A stretch of 6,149 bases of DNA, taken from the NCBI GenBank assembly GCA_024699205.1, contig JAILQA010000314.1, positions 1-6,149 on the forward strand. Reading direction: 5' to 3'. Of the stretch, positions 1-6,148 are shown piece by piece. Position numbers and translations under genes: made by a program. Every line of letters starts with the position of its first letter. The first letter of the stretch is position 1. This DNA comes from Treponema sp. (GTDB taxonomy: Bacteria > Spirochaetota > Spirochaetia > Treponematales > Treponemataceae). The notes under the pieces were generated by a model. It was not told the origin of the DNA, searched no databases, and saw only the letters and a list, made by a program, of their open reading frames with translations.

Positions 1-1188
1 ATTGACTTCTTCCACTGGCCACGTCAGGGTGACTGGTGCTTTGATAAGGAATACTGGCCAGATCCTAAAGCCATGTGTGATGAACTTCATGCAATGGGAA
101 CAAAGGTTATGGTTTCTGTATGGCCAAGTGTTGATAAAAAGTCTTCTCATTTTTATGAACTTCAGGATAAGGGCTTCCTTGTTCGTACAGAACGTGGTTC
201 AAATCAGACTTATGATTTTATGGGCGACTGTATCACAATTGATATGACAAATCCTGAAGCCAGCGAATGGCTCTGGCACACTTGTAAAAAGAATTACGGC
301 GACTATGGAATTGATATGTTCTGGCTTGATAATGCAGAACCTGATTTTAATGTTTACGATTACGGAAACTACCGCTACCAGATGGGAAATGCTCTTTGCT
401 GCAGTAATATTTATCCTCAGTTGTACAGCAAGGCCTTCTATGACGGTATGAAAGCTGATGGCCGCAAGGATTTTGTAAATCTTGAACGCTGTGCCTGGGT
501 TGGTTCGCAAAAATACAGTCAGGTTTTGTGGAACGGCGATGTTCAGTCTACTTTTGAATGTTTGCGTGATTCAATTGTTGAAGGCTTGAATATGGGCTTG
601 GCTGGTATTCCATGGTGGACAACCGATATCGGTGGCTTTATGTACGGAAATCCGGAAGACCCTGCTTTTGTTGAATTGCTTGAACGCTGGTTTGAATGGG
701 CTGTATTTACTCCTATTTTACGCCTGCATGGTGACCGCGACCCTCATGATATACCACCTCTGGATAAAGACCCACAGCGTGGATATGGCGGCGGATATCT
801 TTATACAGGTCGTCCTAACGAAATATGGTCTTATGGACCTGAAGCTCAGAAAATTATGGAAAATCAGATTAAACTCCGCGAAAGTCTTATTCCATATATT
901 TCAAAAGTTATGGAAGAAGCCAGCAAAAACGGAAGTCCTGCAATGCGTACAATGTTCTACGAGTTTCCTGAGGATGAAAAATGCTGGGAGCTTAAAGACC
1001 AGTATATGTTTGGACCTGATTATCTGGTTGCTCCTGTTTTACAGGCTGGAGCTACTTCGCGCGATGTATATCTTCCAAAAGGAAAATGGGAAAACTTCCA
1101 CACTAAAGAAATAATTGAAGGTGGAAAAGTCATAACAGCAGCTGCACCAATTGACCAGATTCCTGTTTTTATTTTGAAACAACGTTAA
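1..1188 (+). CDS. GH31 family alpha-glycosidase, alpha-xylosidase-like (5' truncated)
   Basis: The reading frame is open from base 1 with no start, so this is the C-terminal 395 residues of a retaining alpha-glycosidase that releases terminal alpha-xylose or alpha-glucose. Numbering from the first codon, FWLDNAEPD carries the presumed catalytic nucleophile Asp110 (codon 328-330). LWNGD carries the presumed acid/base Asp180 (codon 538-540). WWTTDIGGF (about 205-213) and RLHGDRDP (241-248) are further substrate-pocket motifs of the family. GPDYLVAPV (about 338-346) and a VYLPKGKW stretch mark the usual C-terminal beta domains, so the 3' end is complete. The opening DFFHWPRQGDW and the VSVWPSVD stretch resemble the alpha-xylosidase-like GH31 group. 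Family members are commonly 650-800 residues, so roughly 250-400 N-terminal residues are missing. No signal peptide can be judged. The family call is firm; the substrate (xyloside or glucoside) is inferred from resemblance only. The last 20 bp overlap the convergent dehydrogenase gene. Confidence 0.93.
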   Translation: MDFFHWPRQGDWCFDKEYWPDPKAMCDELHAMGTKVMVSVWPSVDKKSSHFYELQDKGFLVRTERGSNQTYDFMGDCITIDMTNPEASEWLWHTCKKNYGDYGIDMFWLDNAEPDFNVYDYGNYRYQMGNALCCSNIYPQLYSKAFYDGMKADGRKDFVNLERCAWVGSQKYSQVLWNGDVQSTFECLRDSIVEGLNMGLAGIPWWTTDIGGFMYGNPEDPAFVELLERWFEWAVFTPILRLHGDRDPHDIPPLDKDPQRGYGGGYLYTGRPNEIWSYGPEAQKIMENQIKLRESLIPYISKVMEEASKNGSPAMRTMFYEFPEDEKCWELKDQYMFGPDYLVAPVLQAGATSRDVYLPKGKWENFHTKEIIEGGKVITAAAPIDQIPVFILKQR

Positions 1189-2116
1189 TCGGAGTGCCTT
1201 TGAGCCAGGCTTTAAGGTTTTCTAATGCAATTCCTTGAAGCCTTGCTCTGGTTTCTAAAGGTGCCCAGGCAATGTGGGGTGTGATTACGCAGTTTTTTGC
1301 GCCCAGAAGAGGTGAATCTGCATTCATCGGTTCTTCAACAACAACATCTGCCGCATAGCCTGCAAGCTGGTTATTATTAAGAGCTTCTGCCAAATCTTTT
1401 TCAACAACAAAACCGCCGCGTGCTGTATTTATTAAGTATGCCGACGGTTTTATAAATTTTAAACTCTCTTTATTTATAATATTTTGAGTTTTATCAGTTA
1501 ATGGTGCATGAAGACTTATAAAATCTGATTGTGAAAGCAAATCTTCAAAGCTGACCTGAGGTGGCATATCAGCTTTTGGAGTTCTTGTACAGCAGATAAC
1601 CTTCATTCCAAAGGCTTTTGCAATCTGTGCAACTTTTTTTCCTATGCTGCCATATCCAAAAATCCCCAGAGTTTTTCCTGTCAATTCTATTAATGAACTG
1701 TTCCAATAGCAGAAATCAGGGCATTTTACCCAGTCCCCGTTTTGTACCGACTGATTATGCTCGGCAACACGATTTGTAAAGTGTAATATAAAGGAAAAAA
1801 CATGTTGTGCAACGGAATCTGTAGAGTAGGAAGGAATATTTGTAACTATTACATTGTGTCTTCTGGCAGCCGCTAAATCTATTACGTTATAGCCGGTTGC
1901 CAGAACCCCAATGTATTTTAGATTAGGACACGCAGAAAGAATATCTTCGGTAATTCTTATTTTGTTTAAAAATACAGCATCAGAATCACCAATCCTTTCT
2001 GCAACAAGATTTTCTGGTGTTCTTTCGTAAATCGTTACATCAGCATACTTTCTAAACTCATCCCAAGGTAAATCCCCAGGATTAACTGCGTGTCCATCTA
2101 AAATTGTAAGTTTCAT
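1169..2116 (-). CDS. D-2-hydroxyacid dehydrogenase (glycerate dehydrogenase / hydroxypyruvate reductase-like)
   Basis: A 315-residue cytoplasmic oxidoreductase of the D-isomer-specific 2-hydroxyacid dehydrogenase family, which interconverts 2-oxoacids and D-2-hydroxyacids with NAD(P)H. Length is normal. The N-terminal catalytic half (about 1-100) contains the conserved VLATGYNVID stretch. The Rossmann domain follows, with GYGSIG (G154, G156, G159) as the nucleotide-binding loop. The catalytic triad is visible: Arg233 in NTARGGF, Glu262 in VVEEP and His281 in TPHIAWA. After the second Rossmann strand the sequence is CCTRTPK, without the acidic residue typical of NAD-specific members, which hints at NADP(H) use. 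The N-terminus (LDGHAVNPGDLPW) resembles proteins annotated as glycerate dehydrogenase or hydroxypyruvate reductase, but the substrate is not proven. The ATG is the only sensible start, yet no Shine-Dalgarno precedes it; the 29-nt gap after the HMA-like gene is AT-rich with an eight-base A run (T in the mRNA). It is probably co-transcribed with that gene. Confidence 0.93.
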   Translation of the reverse strand: MKLTILDGHAVNPGDLPWDEFRKYADVTIYERTPENLVAERIGDSDAVFLNKIRITEDILSACPNLKYIGVLATGYNVIDLAAARRHNVIVTNIPSYSTDSVAQHVFSFILHFTNRVAEHNQSVQNGDWVKCPDFCYWNSSLIELTGKTLGIFGYGSIGKKVAQIAKAFGMKVICCTRTPKADMPPQVSFEDLLSQSDFISLHAPLTDKTQNIINKESLKFIKPSAYLINTARGGFVVEKDLAEALNNNQLAGYAADVVVEEPMNADSPLLGAKNCVITPHIAWAPLETRARLQGIALENLKAWLKGTPINVVSK

Positions 2117-2145
2117 AAAATCAAAAAAAATTGAATCAGTTGGAA

Positions 2146-2349
2146 TTAGCCTAATACATCAACACCGCAAGAAGAAATTGCAGCATTTATCGCAGCTTCC
2201 TGACTTTCATCACCGTAATCAACAAGAACCTGAGATTTGTCACAATTTGCTGTAACGCCTGTTACGCCGGCAACTCCCTTTACGGCAGCTTCAACCTTAG
2301 AAGCTGTATCAGTATCGAACATTCCGACTACATATATTTTTTTCTGCAT
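2146..2349 (-). CDS. small HMA-fold-like protein lacking the CxxC metal site
   Basis: A 67-residue protein that aligns by eye along its whole length with heavy-metal-associated (Atx1/CopZ-like) domains. It has an opening beta strand IYVVGM, a helix (about 15-24), GVTGVTANC, a second strand pair around SQVLVDYGD, a second helix (about 51-60) and an ending CGVDVLG like the family's usual AGYxV close. In classical members GMTCxxC binds Cu(I) or another soft metal; here the loop reads GMFDTDT, so both metal-binding cysteines are absent. The only cysteines are Cys36 and Cys61, at positions not used for metal in the family. The role is therefore unknown, and copper chaperoning should not be assumed. 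There is no signal peptide or membrane segment. The start is supported by AGGAG seven nt upstream and by a good promoter. It lies 29 nt before the dehydrogenase gene, probably in one transcript. Confidence 0.85.
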   Translation of the reverse strand: MQKKIYVVGMFDTDTASKVEAAVKGVAGVTGVTANCDKSQVLVDYGDESQEAAINAAISSCGVDVLG

Positions 2350-2356
2350 TATAGCA

Positions 2357-2361
2357 CTCCT
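2357..2361 (-). promoter_or_regulatory. ribosome binding site of the HMA-like gene
   Basis: The minus strand reads AGGAG here, with 7 nt to the ATG at 2349. This supports that start and contrasts with the SD-less start of the dehydrogenase downstream. Confidence 0.8.
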
Positions 2362-2387
2362 ATAGTAAAACTTTTTTGATAGTATAA

Positions 2388-2416
2388 ATTATAAACTAGA
2401 ATACTAGTAATTTCAA
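2388..2416 (-). promoter_or_regulatory. sigma-70-type promoter for the HMA-like / dehydrogenase unit
   Basis: On the minus strand, TTGAAA (-35, bases 2411-2416) and TATAAT (-10, bases 2388-2393) are separated by exactly 17 bp (2394-2410). Eleven of the twelve box positions match consensus and the spacing is optimal. Transcription would begin near 2380-2382, giving a leader of about 30 nt that contains the AGGAG site. It lies in the 125-bp gap after the symporter gene, so the HMA-like and dehydrogenase genes probably form their own transcription unit. Confidence 0.75.
2395..2408. promoter_or_regulatory. inverted repeat in promoter spacer, candidate operator
   Basis: ACTAG-AATA-CTAGT is a perfect inverted repeat with 5-bp arms and a 4-bp centre. 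It lies entirely between the -35 and -10 boxes of the promoter at 2388-2416. A dimeric repressor bound here would block RNA polymerase. The arms are short, so chance in AT-rich DNA cannot be excluded, and no binding protein can be named; the TetR-family protein encoded at 3906-4571 is a nearby candidate only. Confidence 0.4.
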
Positions 2417-2474
2417 GTTTGCAGAAAAGATTTATGATTTTGTAATATATTCTTATAGAAATATGCATTTTGAT

Positions 2475-3887
2475 TTACGCAATCTGTTCCATAACTTTCT
2501 TTTCATTATAGAACATCATTATAAATCCGCCAATCAAACAACAGATTGATGCAACGAGTGCAACGATTCTGTAGCCAAGAGGACTTCCTCCTGCCTGTTG
2601 TTCTACTGTTGAACCAGTTTCTACTGCGGCGGCAACAGCTTTTGAAGCACCAATTGTTGCAAGAGATGTAAACAAAAGCATTGCAAGAGATTGTCCCATC
2701 TTCATTGCAAAAGTTCTTGCAGCGTAGAACATTCCGCTTCTTGATTCTCCAGTTGTCTTTTCATCAGAAAGGGCAATGTCTGCAATAATTGTCTGTGGAA
2801 TAATACCAAAGATTGCCTGTGGGAATGAGCCGAGTATTACAATAATTACAGCCTGAACATAAATAGGGATAAAACTGAGCTTTTCGCCCGAAAGTGCTGT
2901 AAATCCAAATGTGATTACAAATCCAATGAATGCGGCGATTAGAAGCTTTTTCTTTCCCCATTTTGCGGCCATTTTTGTTACAAAAGGATAGAAGGCCAGT
3001 GAAAGCAGGGTGAGTCCGCCAAACATATAGGTTGTCCAGGATTCTGGCAGCTGAAGAAGACTTGTTACAAAGAAGGGAAGTCCTGTCTGGAACATTGCAA
3101 GTCCAAAGAAGTAGATGATGTCTTGTCCTAAGAATACTCTGAAATCTTTATTTTTAAAGGTTTTTCCCAGTGAACTGAACATATTTGAACTTGTCGGCTT
3201 TGCTTCATAGTAATCTTTTTCATTTAAGCCAAAAGCTGGAACAAGCATACAGATTGTAGCTATTACAGAAAGTATGGCAAAGGTAATTCTCATCGCAGGA
3301 ACTCTTGCCATACCGCCATTTATCATTATTCCCCAGATTATTGGTGCAGTGTAGCCTAAACAGGTTCCTACAATAAATGTAAGGGAAATGCACATAGAAA
3401 GCTTAAGTTTTTCTTCCTGATTGTGTGGAAGCTCTGCAAGAAGTGATGTATAAGGTGTGCAATAACATGTGATAAGGAAGTAATAAGCTAGAACTGTAAC
3501 AAAAAGCCAGGCTGTATTTATTGCACTTATACTTTGAACTGGTGCGCAGAAAACAAGTATGAATACAAGTCCAAGCGGGATTGCAGACCATCTCATAAAT
3601 GGGATTCTTCGTCCCAGCTTATGATTTAAACTGTCCGACCAGTTTCCTACGAGCGGATCTGTAACGGCATCAAAAACTCGACCAATGGCTGTTACAAGAC
3701 CGATAATTGTCAAAATACCTAAAACAACACGGCCTTGTGGAATTAGAGAAATCATTCCTTCATTAATTGCCTCTTGGCTTGGCTGATAAAAATAAACCAG
3801 CCAGGAACCAATCAAACCGCTGATTATTGACCATCCTAATTGGCCGATTGCATAGCACCACATTTTTCCTTTTGTTAAGCTTTTCAT
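2475..3887 (-). CDS. GPH/MelB-type MFS sugar:cation symporter
   Basis: A 470-residue inner-membrane transporter with about 12 hydrophobic segments, of the glycoside-pentoside-hexuronide:cation symporter family (MFS_2), which imports sugars or glycosides with Na+ or H+. The family signature lies at residues 73-96: DAVTDPLVGNWSD followed by LGRRIPF, matching the MelB loop 2-3 region, whose acidic residues in the family bind the coupling cation. PYTSLLAELPHNQEEK (145-160) is the second conserved block. A hydrophilic central loop (about 221-250) separates the two six-helix halves. The second half contains IIADIA, DEKTTGESRSG (375-385) and ARTFAMKMGQ, also typical of the family. Start choice is supported by AGGAG 6 nt upstream. 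It lies 18 nt downstream of the TetR gene, too close for a separate promoter with a normal leader, so the two are probably co-transcribed and the regulator probably controls it. The sugar cannot be read from the sequence; xylosides or glucosides are plausible given the nearby GH31 gene. Confidence 0.92.
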   Translation of the reverse strand: MKSLTKGKMWCYAIGQLGWSIISGLIGSWLVYFYQPSQEAINEGMISLIPQGRVVLGILTIIGLVTAIGRVFDAVTDPLVGNWSDSLNHKLGRRIPFMRWSAIPLGLVFILVFCAPVQSISAINTAWLFVTVLAYYFLITCYCTPYTSLLAELPHNQEEKLKLSMCISLTFIVGTCLGYTAPIIWGIMINGGMARVPAMRITFAILSVIATICMLVPAFGLNEKDYYEAKPTSSNMFSSLGKTFKNKDFRVFLGQDIIYFFGLAMFQTGLPFFVTSLLQLPESWTTYMFGGLTLLSLAFYPFVTKMAAKWGKKKLLIAAFIGFVITFGFTALSGEKLSFIPIYVQAVIIVILGSFPQAIFGIIPQTIIADIALSDEKTTGESRSGMFYAARTFAMKMGQSLAMLLFTSLATIGASKAVAAAVETGSTVEQQAGGSPLGYRIVALVASICCLIGGFIMMFYNEKKVMEQIA

Positions 3888-3893
3888 ATTACG

Positions 3894-3898
3894 CTCCT
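3894..3898 (-). promoter_or_regulatory. ribosome binding site of the symporter gene
   Basis: AGGAG on the minus strand with 6 nt to the ATG at 3887. It lies wholly within the 18-nt gap behind the TetR gene and fixes the symporter start. Confidence 0.8.
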
Positions 3899-3905
3899 AA
3901 TTTTA

Positions 3906-4571
3906 TTATACCTTGAGTGAATCAAGTAATAATGCACCTAATAATTCCAATTCCTTTTTGCCGTTTACGAGGTTATCCATCATAAGCATGTTTCCGCTCA
4001 AGCTTAACTTTTGTGCAGCGGCAAAAAGTGTGTGTGTTAGTGTAAAATATAATACATCTTGAGAATTTTTGTATTTTTGATTTATAGTTTTATCGTCAAT
4101 TCCCTTTGAAATTGCAGCGGCAATAAGTGTTTTTGTAGATTCAATTGTACGTTCATAATCTTCAAGTCTTTCGCGTCCAATTTTGCTTCTTACTATAAAA
4201 GAATCGAAGAAATAAATATACCGCAAAAAATCAGGCTGACTTTCGTACAGGTTTATGAACAAATTGATTATTTTTTGAAGCTGCTCAAGTCCTGTATGAT
4301 TTTCATAATCATTTTCCATCAAAAGGGGCATAATAAAGTCCTTTTGTTTTTCCCAGGCCCAGATTGAAGTTTGGATTGCAATCTGTTCTTTTGTTTCATA
4401 ATACCTGTAGAGAGAGGCAACCCCGATTTCTGCTTTTTTTGCAATATCGTTCATCGTGATTGTATCAATGCCTTTTTCAGAAAACAGTTTGAAGGCAGCT
4501 TCCATGATACGGTTCATGCGCAAAGCTTTTATTGTGTCACGTTCTTCTGTATATTTTTCTGCTGGAGTCAT
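3906..4571 (-). CDS. TetR/AcrR-family transcriptional regulator
   Basis: With the chosen ATG this is a 221-residue DNA-binding regulator. The N-terminal domain holds the TetR helix-turn-helix: MNRIMEAAFKLFSEKG (about 19-34), then MNDIAKKAEIGVASLYRYY and TKEQI (about 40-64), a textbook match to the family. The remaining 155 or so residues are the helical ligand-binding and dimerisation domain, which is not conserved enough to name an inducer. Start choice: the ATG at 4571 has GGA 5 nt upstream and leaves a normal 17-18-residue lead into the first helix. In-frame alternatives are an ATG at 4607 and a TTG at 4649, which would overlap the previous gene by 23 bp and add a Lys/Asn-rich tail with no family counterpart. 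It sits between the glycosyltransferase-like gene (55-nt gap) and the symporter (18-nt gap), so it most likely controls the symporter and possibly its own operon. Most TetR proteins are repressors relieved by a small ligand; that is known of the family and not shown here. Confidence 0.92.
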   Translation of the reverse strand: MTPAEKYTEERDTIKALRMNRIMEAAFKLFSEKGIDTITMNDIAKKAEIGVASLYRYYETKEQIAIQTSIWAWEKQKDFIMPLLMENDYENHTGLEQLQKIINLFINLYESQPDFLRYIYFFDSFIVRSKIGRERLEDYERTIESTKTLIAAAISKGIDDKTINQKYKNSQDVLYFTLTHTLFAAAQKLSLSGNMLMMDNLVNGKKELELLGALLLDSLKV

Positions 4572-4626
4572 ATTTTTCCGTCCATTCTTATCAATCTGCT
4601 GATTCATCTTATTAAGCTTCTTAAAC

Positions 4627-6096
4627 TTATTCAGAGTCTTGAACTGCAAGGTTTACTGCTTCGTAGGCGCCGTTATAAATGCCGTTTTTATTGTTTTTGA
4701 TTATGTTTTCACACATTCTAAGCTCAATATTTGGATTTTCCATAATCTGATTAATCATAGCGCAGGCATATTCAGGACTTTCACATTCCTGAGAACCGTC
4801 TCCAAGGTCTGCTGAATGGATTGCTCCCCACATTTCGTGTCCGCCGATTCTTCTTATAAAAAGTTTTGGAACCGGATAAAAGGCGAGCTCACTTGGTTTT
4901 GTTACAAGGAAATCACAGGCTCTCATCAAAAGATTTGTAATGTAAACTGCGGCAAAGATATCCTTGTTACAGAAGGCGTGGATTCCGCTCTTTGTGTCAG
5001 TAAGAGAAGTTTCTATTTCATTTTGGGCAAAGTTTGATTCTTCGGTCCAGTCATTAAAGTGAGTCTGAGCAGTTGATAATTCTGGGATTTTTTCTTTAAG
5101 CATTTCCCAGACGTTTTGGTAATCTCCGCAGTTTATATAAAGACAAGCCTTATTTTCTTTTATATATGGCAGCAAGGTCTTAATAATTCTGGAAAAAAAA
5201 TCTCCCTGAGCACCGGCACCGCCTATAGTAAGTAAAAATCTTATTGGCTGTCCTCCTTCTGCACGCTTTATTCTTGCCTGACAGTCTTTTTCTATATTGC
5301 TTACAATTTCGTGGTCAATGTAATGTCCTGTATAGGCAATATCTTTTTCGCTCATAGGATTTAAAACCTTGTCTTTGTCAAAGCCGTGCAGAGTTTTATA
5401 GCCCCAGTAGCAGTTTTCTGTCTGAACTGTATGAATTGAACCTTCTGCCAGATGAAGAGCCATTGGCCAGTTATCAGGAATTGCATTTACAACTTTTGTC
5501 ATTCCTGCATGAATTGCAGCCTGAGCCGGCCAGACATGAGTTCCTACAAAAGGAATATCTTTCGGAATCTCATTAAAAAGGGGAGTCATAAGTTCTGCAT
5601 TTTTCTGATCGCCTGCATTGTAGCTTAATTTTTTAAAGCCTTCATAATTGAGAGGTTCCCAGAATAATTTATTGAATAATCCTATTTTTTGAGAGAGTCT
5701 TGAAGCTGTTGAATAAAGATTATTCTGATAGCTGATAATTTTTGTGCAGGTTGTTTGTGGAAAAGAGTTTAAATCCAGCCAGAGGGGAGTATAGCCCATT
5801 GAATGAGCCGCTGAGGCCATTGCCATTGAAATGCGATAGTGACCAAAGCCCATCCTTATGTTTCCAATAATAATTGCTTTGTCAGGCAGGTTTTCTTTAA
5901 ATGTTTGATTTCCATCTGTATTTTCGGCAATGATGATATTTTTTACTCCGAATAAAGGAGTCAGAACGCTGTTGTCTGCCAAAGCAAGAGGATATTTTGT
6001 GCTTCGGTCATCACCAAACTTTCTTATAAACTTCTTCTGTCCTTTTAGGGCTTTTCTGTAATCTTTATTGCTGATTTTGTTACCGAATATTTCCAT
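4627..6096 (-). CDS. putative GT-B-fold glycosyltransferase (MurG/MGDG-synthase-like)
   Basis: A 489-residue cytoplasmic or membrane-associated protein without obvious transmembrane segments. Three blocks suggest the two-domain GT-B fold of the GT28-like enzymes. The N-terminal domain has GNIRMGFGHYRIS (about 78-90), like the Gly-rich GxGH acceptor-side loop of MurG and MGDG synthases. The C-terminal domain starts with FLLTIGGAGAQGDF (about 287-300), like the TGGSxGA loop that contacts the sugar nucleotide. DFLVTKPSELAFYPVPKLF (about 395-413) matches the region where these enzymes carry a conserved Glu near the nucleotide. The spacing is looser than in MurG, there are about 60 extra N-terminal residues, and the middle (about 140-260) resembles nothing I recognise, so donor and acceptor are unknown. 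Glycolipid synthesis is a reasonable guess, because diacylglycerol glycosyltransferases belong to this superfamily. GGAGG lies 5 nt before the ATG at 6096; an in-frame ATG at 6108 overlaps that site and is less likely. It heads the run leading into the TetR and symporter genes. Confidence 0.72.
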   Translation of the reverse strand: MEIFGNKISNKDYRKALKGQKKFIRKFGDDRSTKYPLALADNSVLTPLFGVKNIIIAENTDGNQTFKENLPDKAIIIGNIRMGFGHYRISMAMASAAHSMGYTPLWLDLNSFPQTTCTKIISYQNNLYSTASRLSQKIGLFNKLFWEPLNYEGFKKLSYNAGDQKNAELMTPLFNEIPKDIPFVGTHVWPAQAAIHAGMTKVVNAIPDNWPMALHLAEGSIHTVQTENCYWGYKTLHGFDKDKVLNPMSEKDIAYTGHYIDHEIVSNIEKDCQARIKRAEGGQPIRFLLTIGGAGAQGDFFSRIIKTLLPYIKENKACLYINCGDYQNVWEMLKEKIPELSTAQTHFNDWTEESNFAQNEIETSLTDTKSGIHAFCNKDIFAAVYITNLLMRACDFLVTKPSELAFYPVPKLFIRRIGGHEMWGAIHSADLGDGSQECESPEYACAMINQIMENPNIELRMCENIIKNNKNGIYNGAYEAVNLAVQDSE

Positions 6097-6100
6097 AATT

Positions 6101-6106
6101 TCCTCC
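6101..6106 (-). promoter_or_regulatory. ribosome binding site that decides the glycosyltransferase start
   Basis: The minus strand reads GGAGGA, ending 4 nt before the ATG at 6096 (5 nt if GGAGG is taken). The in-frame ATG at 6106-6108 shares one base with this site and has no comparable site of its own, so the start at 6096 is preferred, making the protein four residues shorter than the longest frame. Confidence 0.75.
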
Positions 6107-6112
6107 ATAAAT

Positions 6113-6148
6113 CTACACTTCCTTTATTCTGATGTAGTGGTCTTTTCC
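6113..6148 (-). CDS. possible 3' end of an upstream minus-strand gene
   Basis: One minus-strand frame enters from the window edge and reads GKDHYIRIKEV before a TAG at 6113-6115, leaving 16 nt to the glycosyltransferase start with its Shine-Dalgarno site in between. That is the spacing expected in an operon. A second frame ends as EKTTTSE at 6124-6126, so the frame is not certain. Eleven residues are too few to identify a product. I see no promoter in 6097-6149, which agrees with transcription entering from further upstream. Confidence 0.3.
   Translation of the reverse strand, partial: GKDHYIRIKEV

Noticed and set aside
199..510. A 103-codon minus-strand open frame opposite the GH31 gene
   Set aside because: It is antisense to the catalytic core, where codon constraints explain the open frame; no domain, promoter or ribosome binding site supports it.
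632..1114. A 160-codon open frame on the plus strand inside the GH31 gene
   Set aside because: It lies in another frame of a well-supported GH31 coding region, its translation resembles no family, and it has no ribosome binding site of note.
2123..2130. Run of eight A (U in the minus-strand transcript) between the HMA-like and dehydrogenase genes, as a terminator tail
   Set aside because: No stable stem precedes it; only a 4-bp TCAA/TTGA pairing flanks the run itself.
2447..2464. Imperfect AT-only hairpin downstream of the symporter stop, a possible terminator
   Set aside because: ATATTC pairs with GAAATAT only through a bulge, there are almost no G-C pairs and no following U run. Termination there is not supported, so read-through from the symporter gene into the HMA-like gene cannot be excluded.
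3905..3910. TATAAT on the minus strand just before the symporter gene, which could be a -10 box
   Set aside because: The sequence 17 bp upstream (ATTATT) is a poor -35, there is no extended -10, and transcription would start inside the ribosome binding site. It overlaps the TetR stop codon and is probably chance.
3912..3926. Inverted repeat CTTGA-GTGAA-TCAAG near the 3' end of the TetR gene
   Set aside because: It has only 5-bp arms, lies inside coding sequence (the LDSLKV tail), and no T run follows on the minus strand, so it is neither a convincing terminator nor an operator.
4612..4624. Inverted repeat TTAAG-CTT-CTTAA at the glycosyltransferase/TetR junction, as an autoregulatory site
   Set aside because: The arms are short and AT-rich, the 3-bp centre is small for a TetR operator, and no promoter boxes surround it. 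Too weak to list as a feature.
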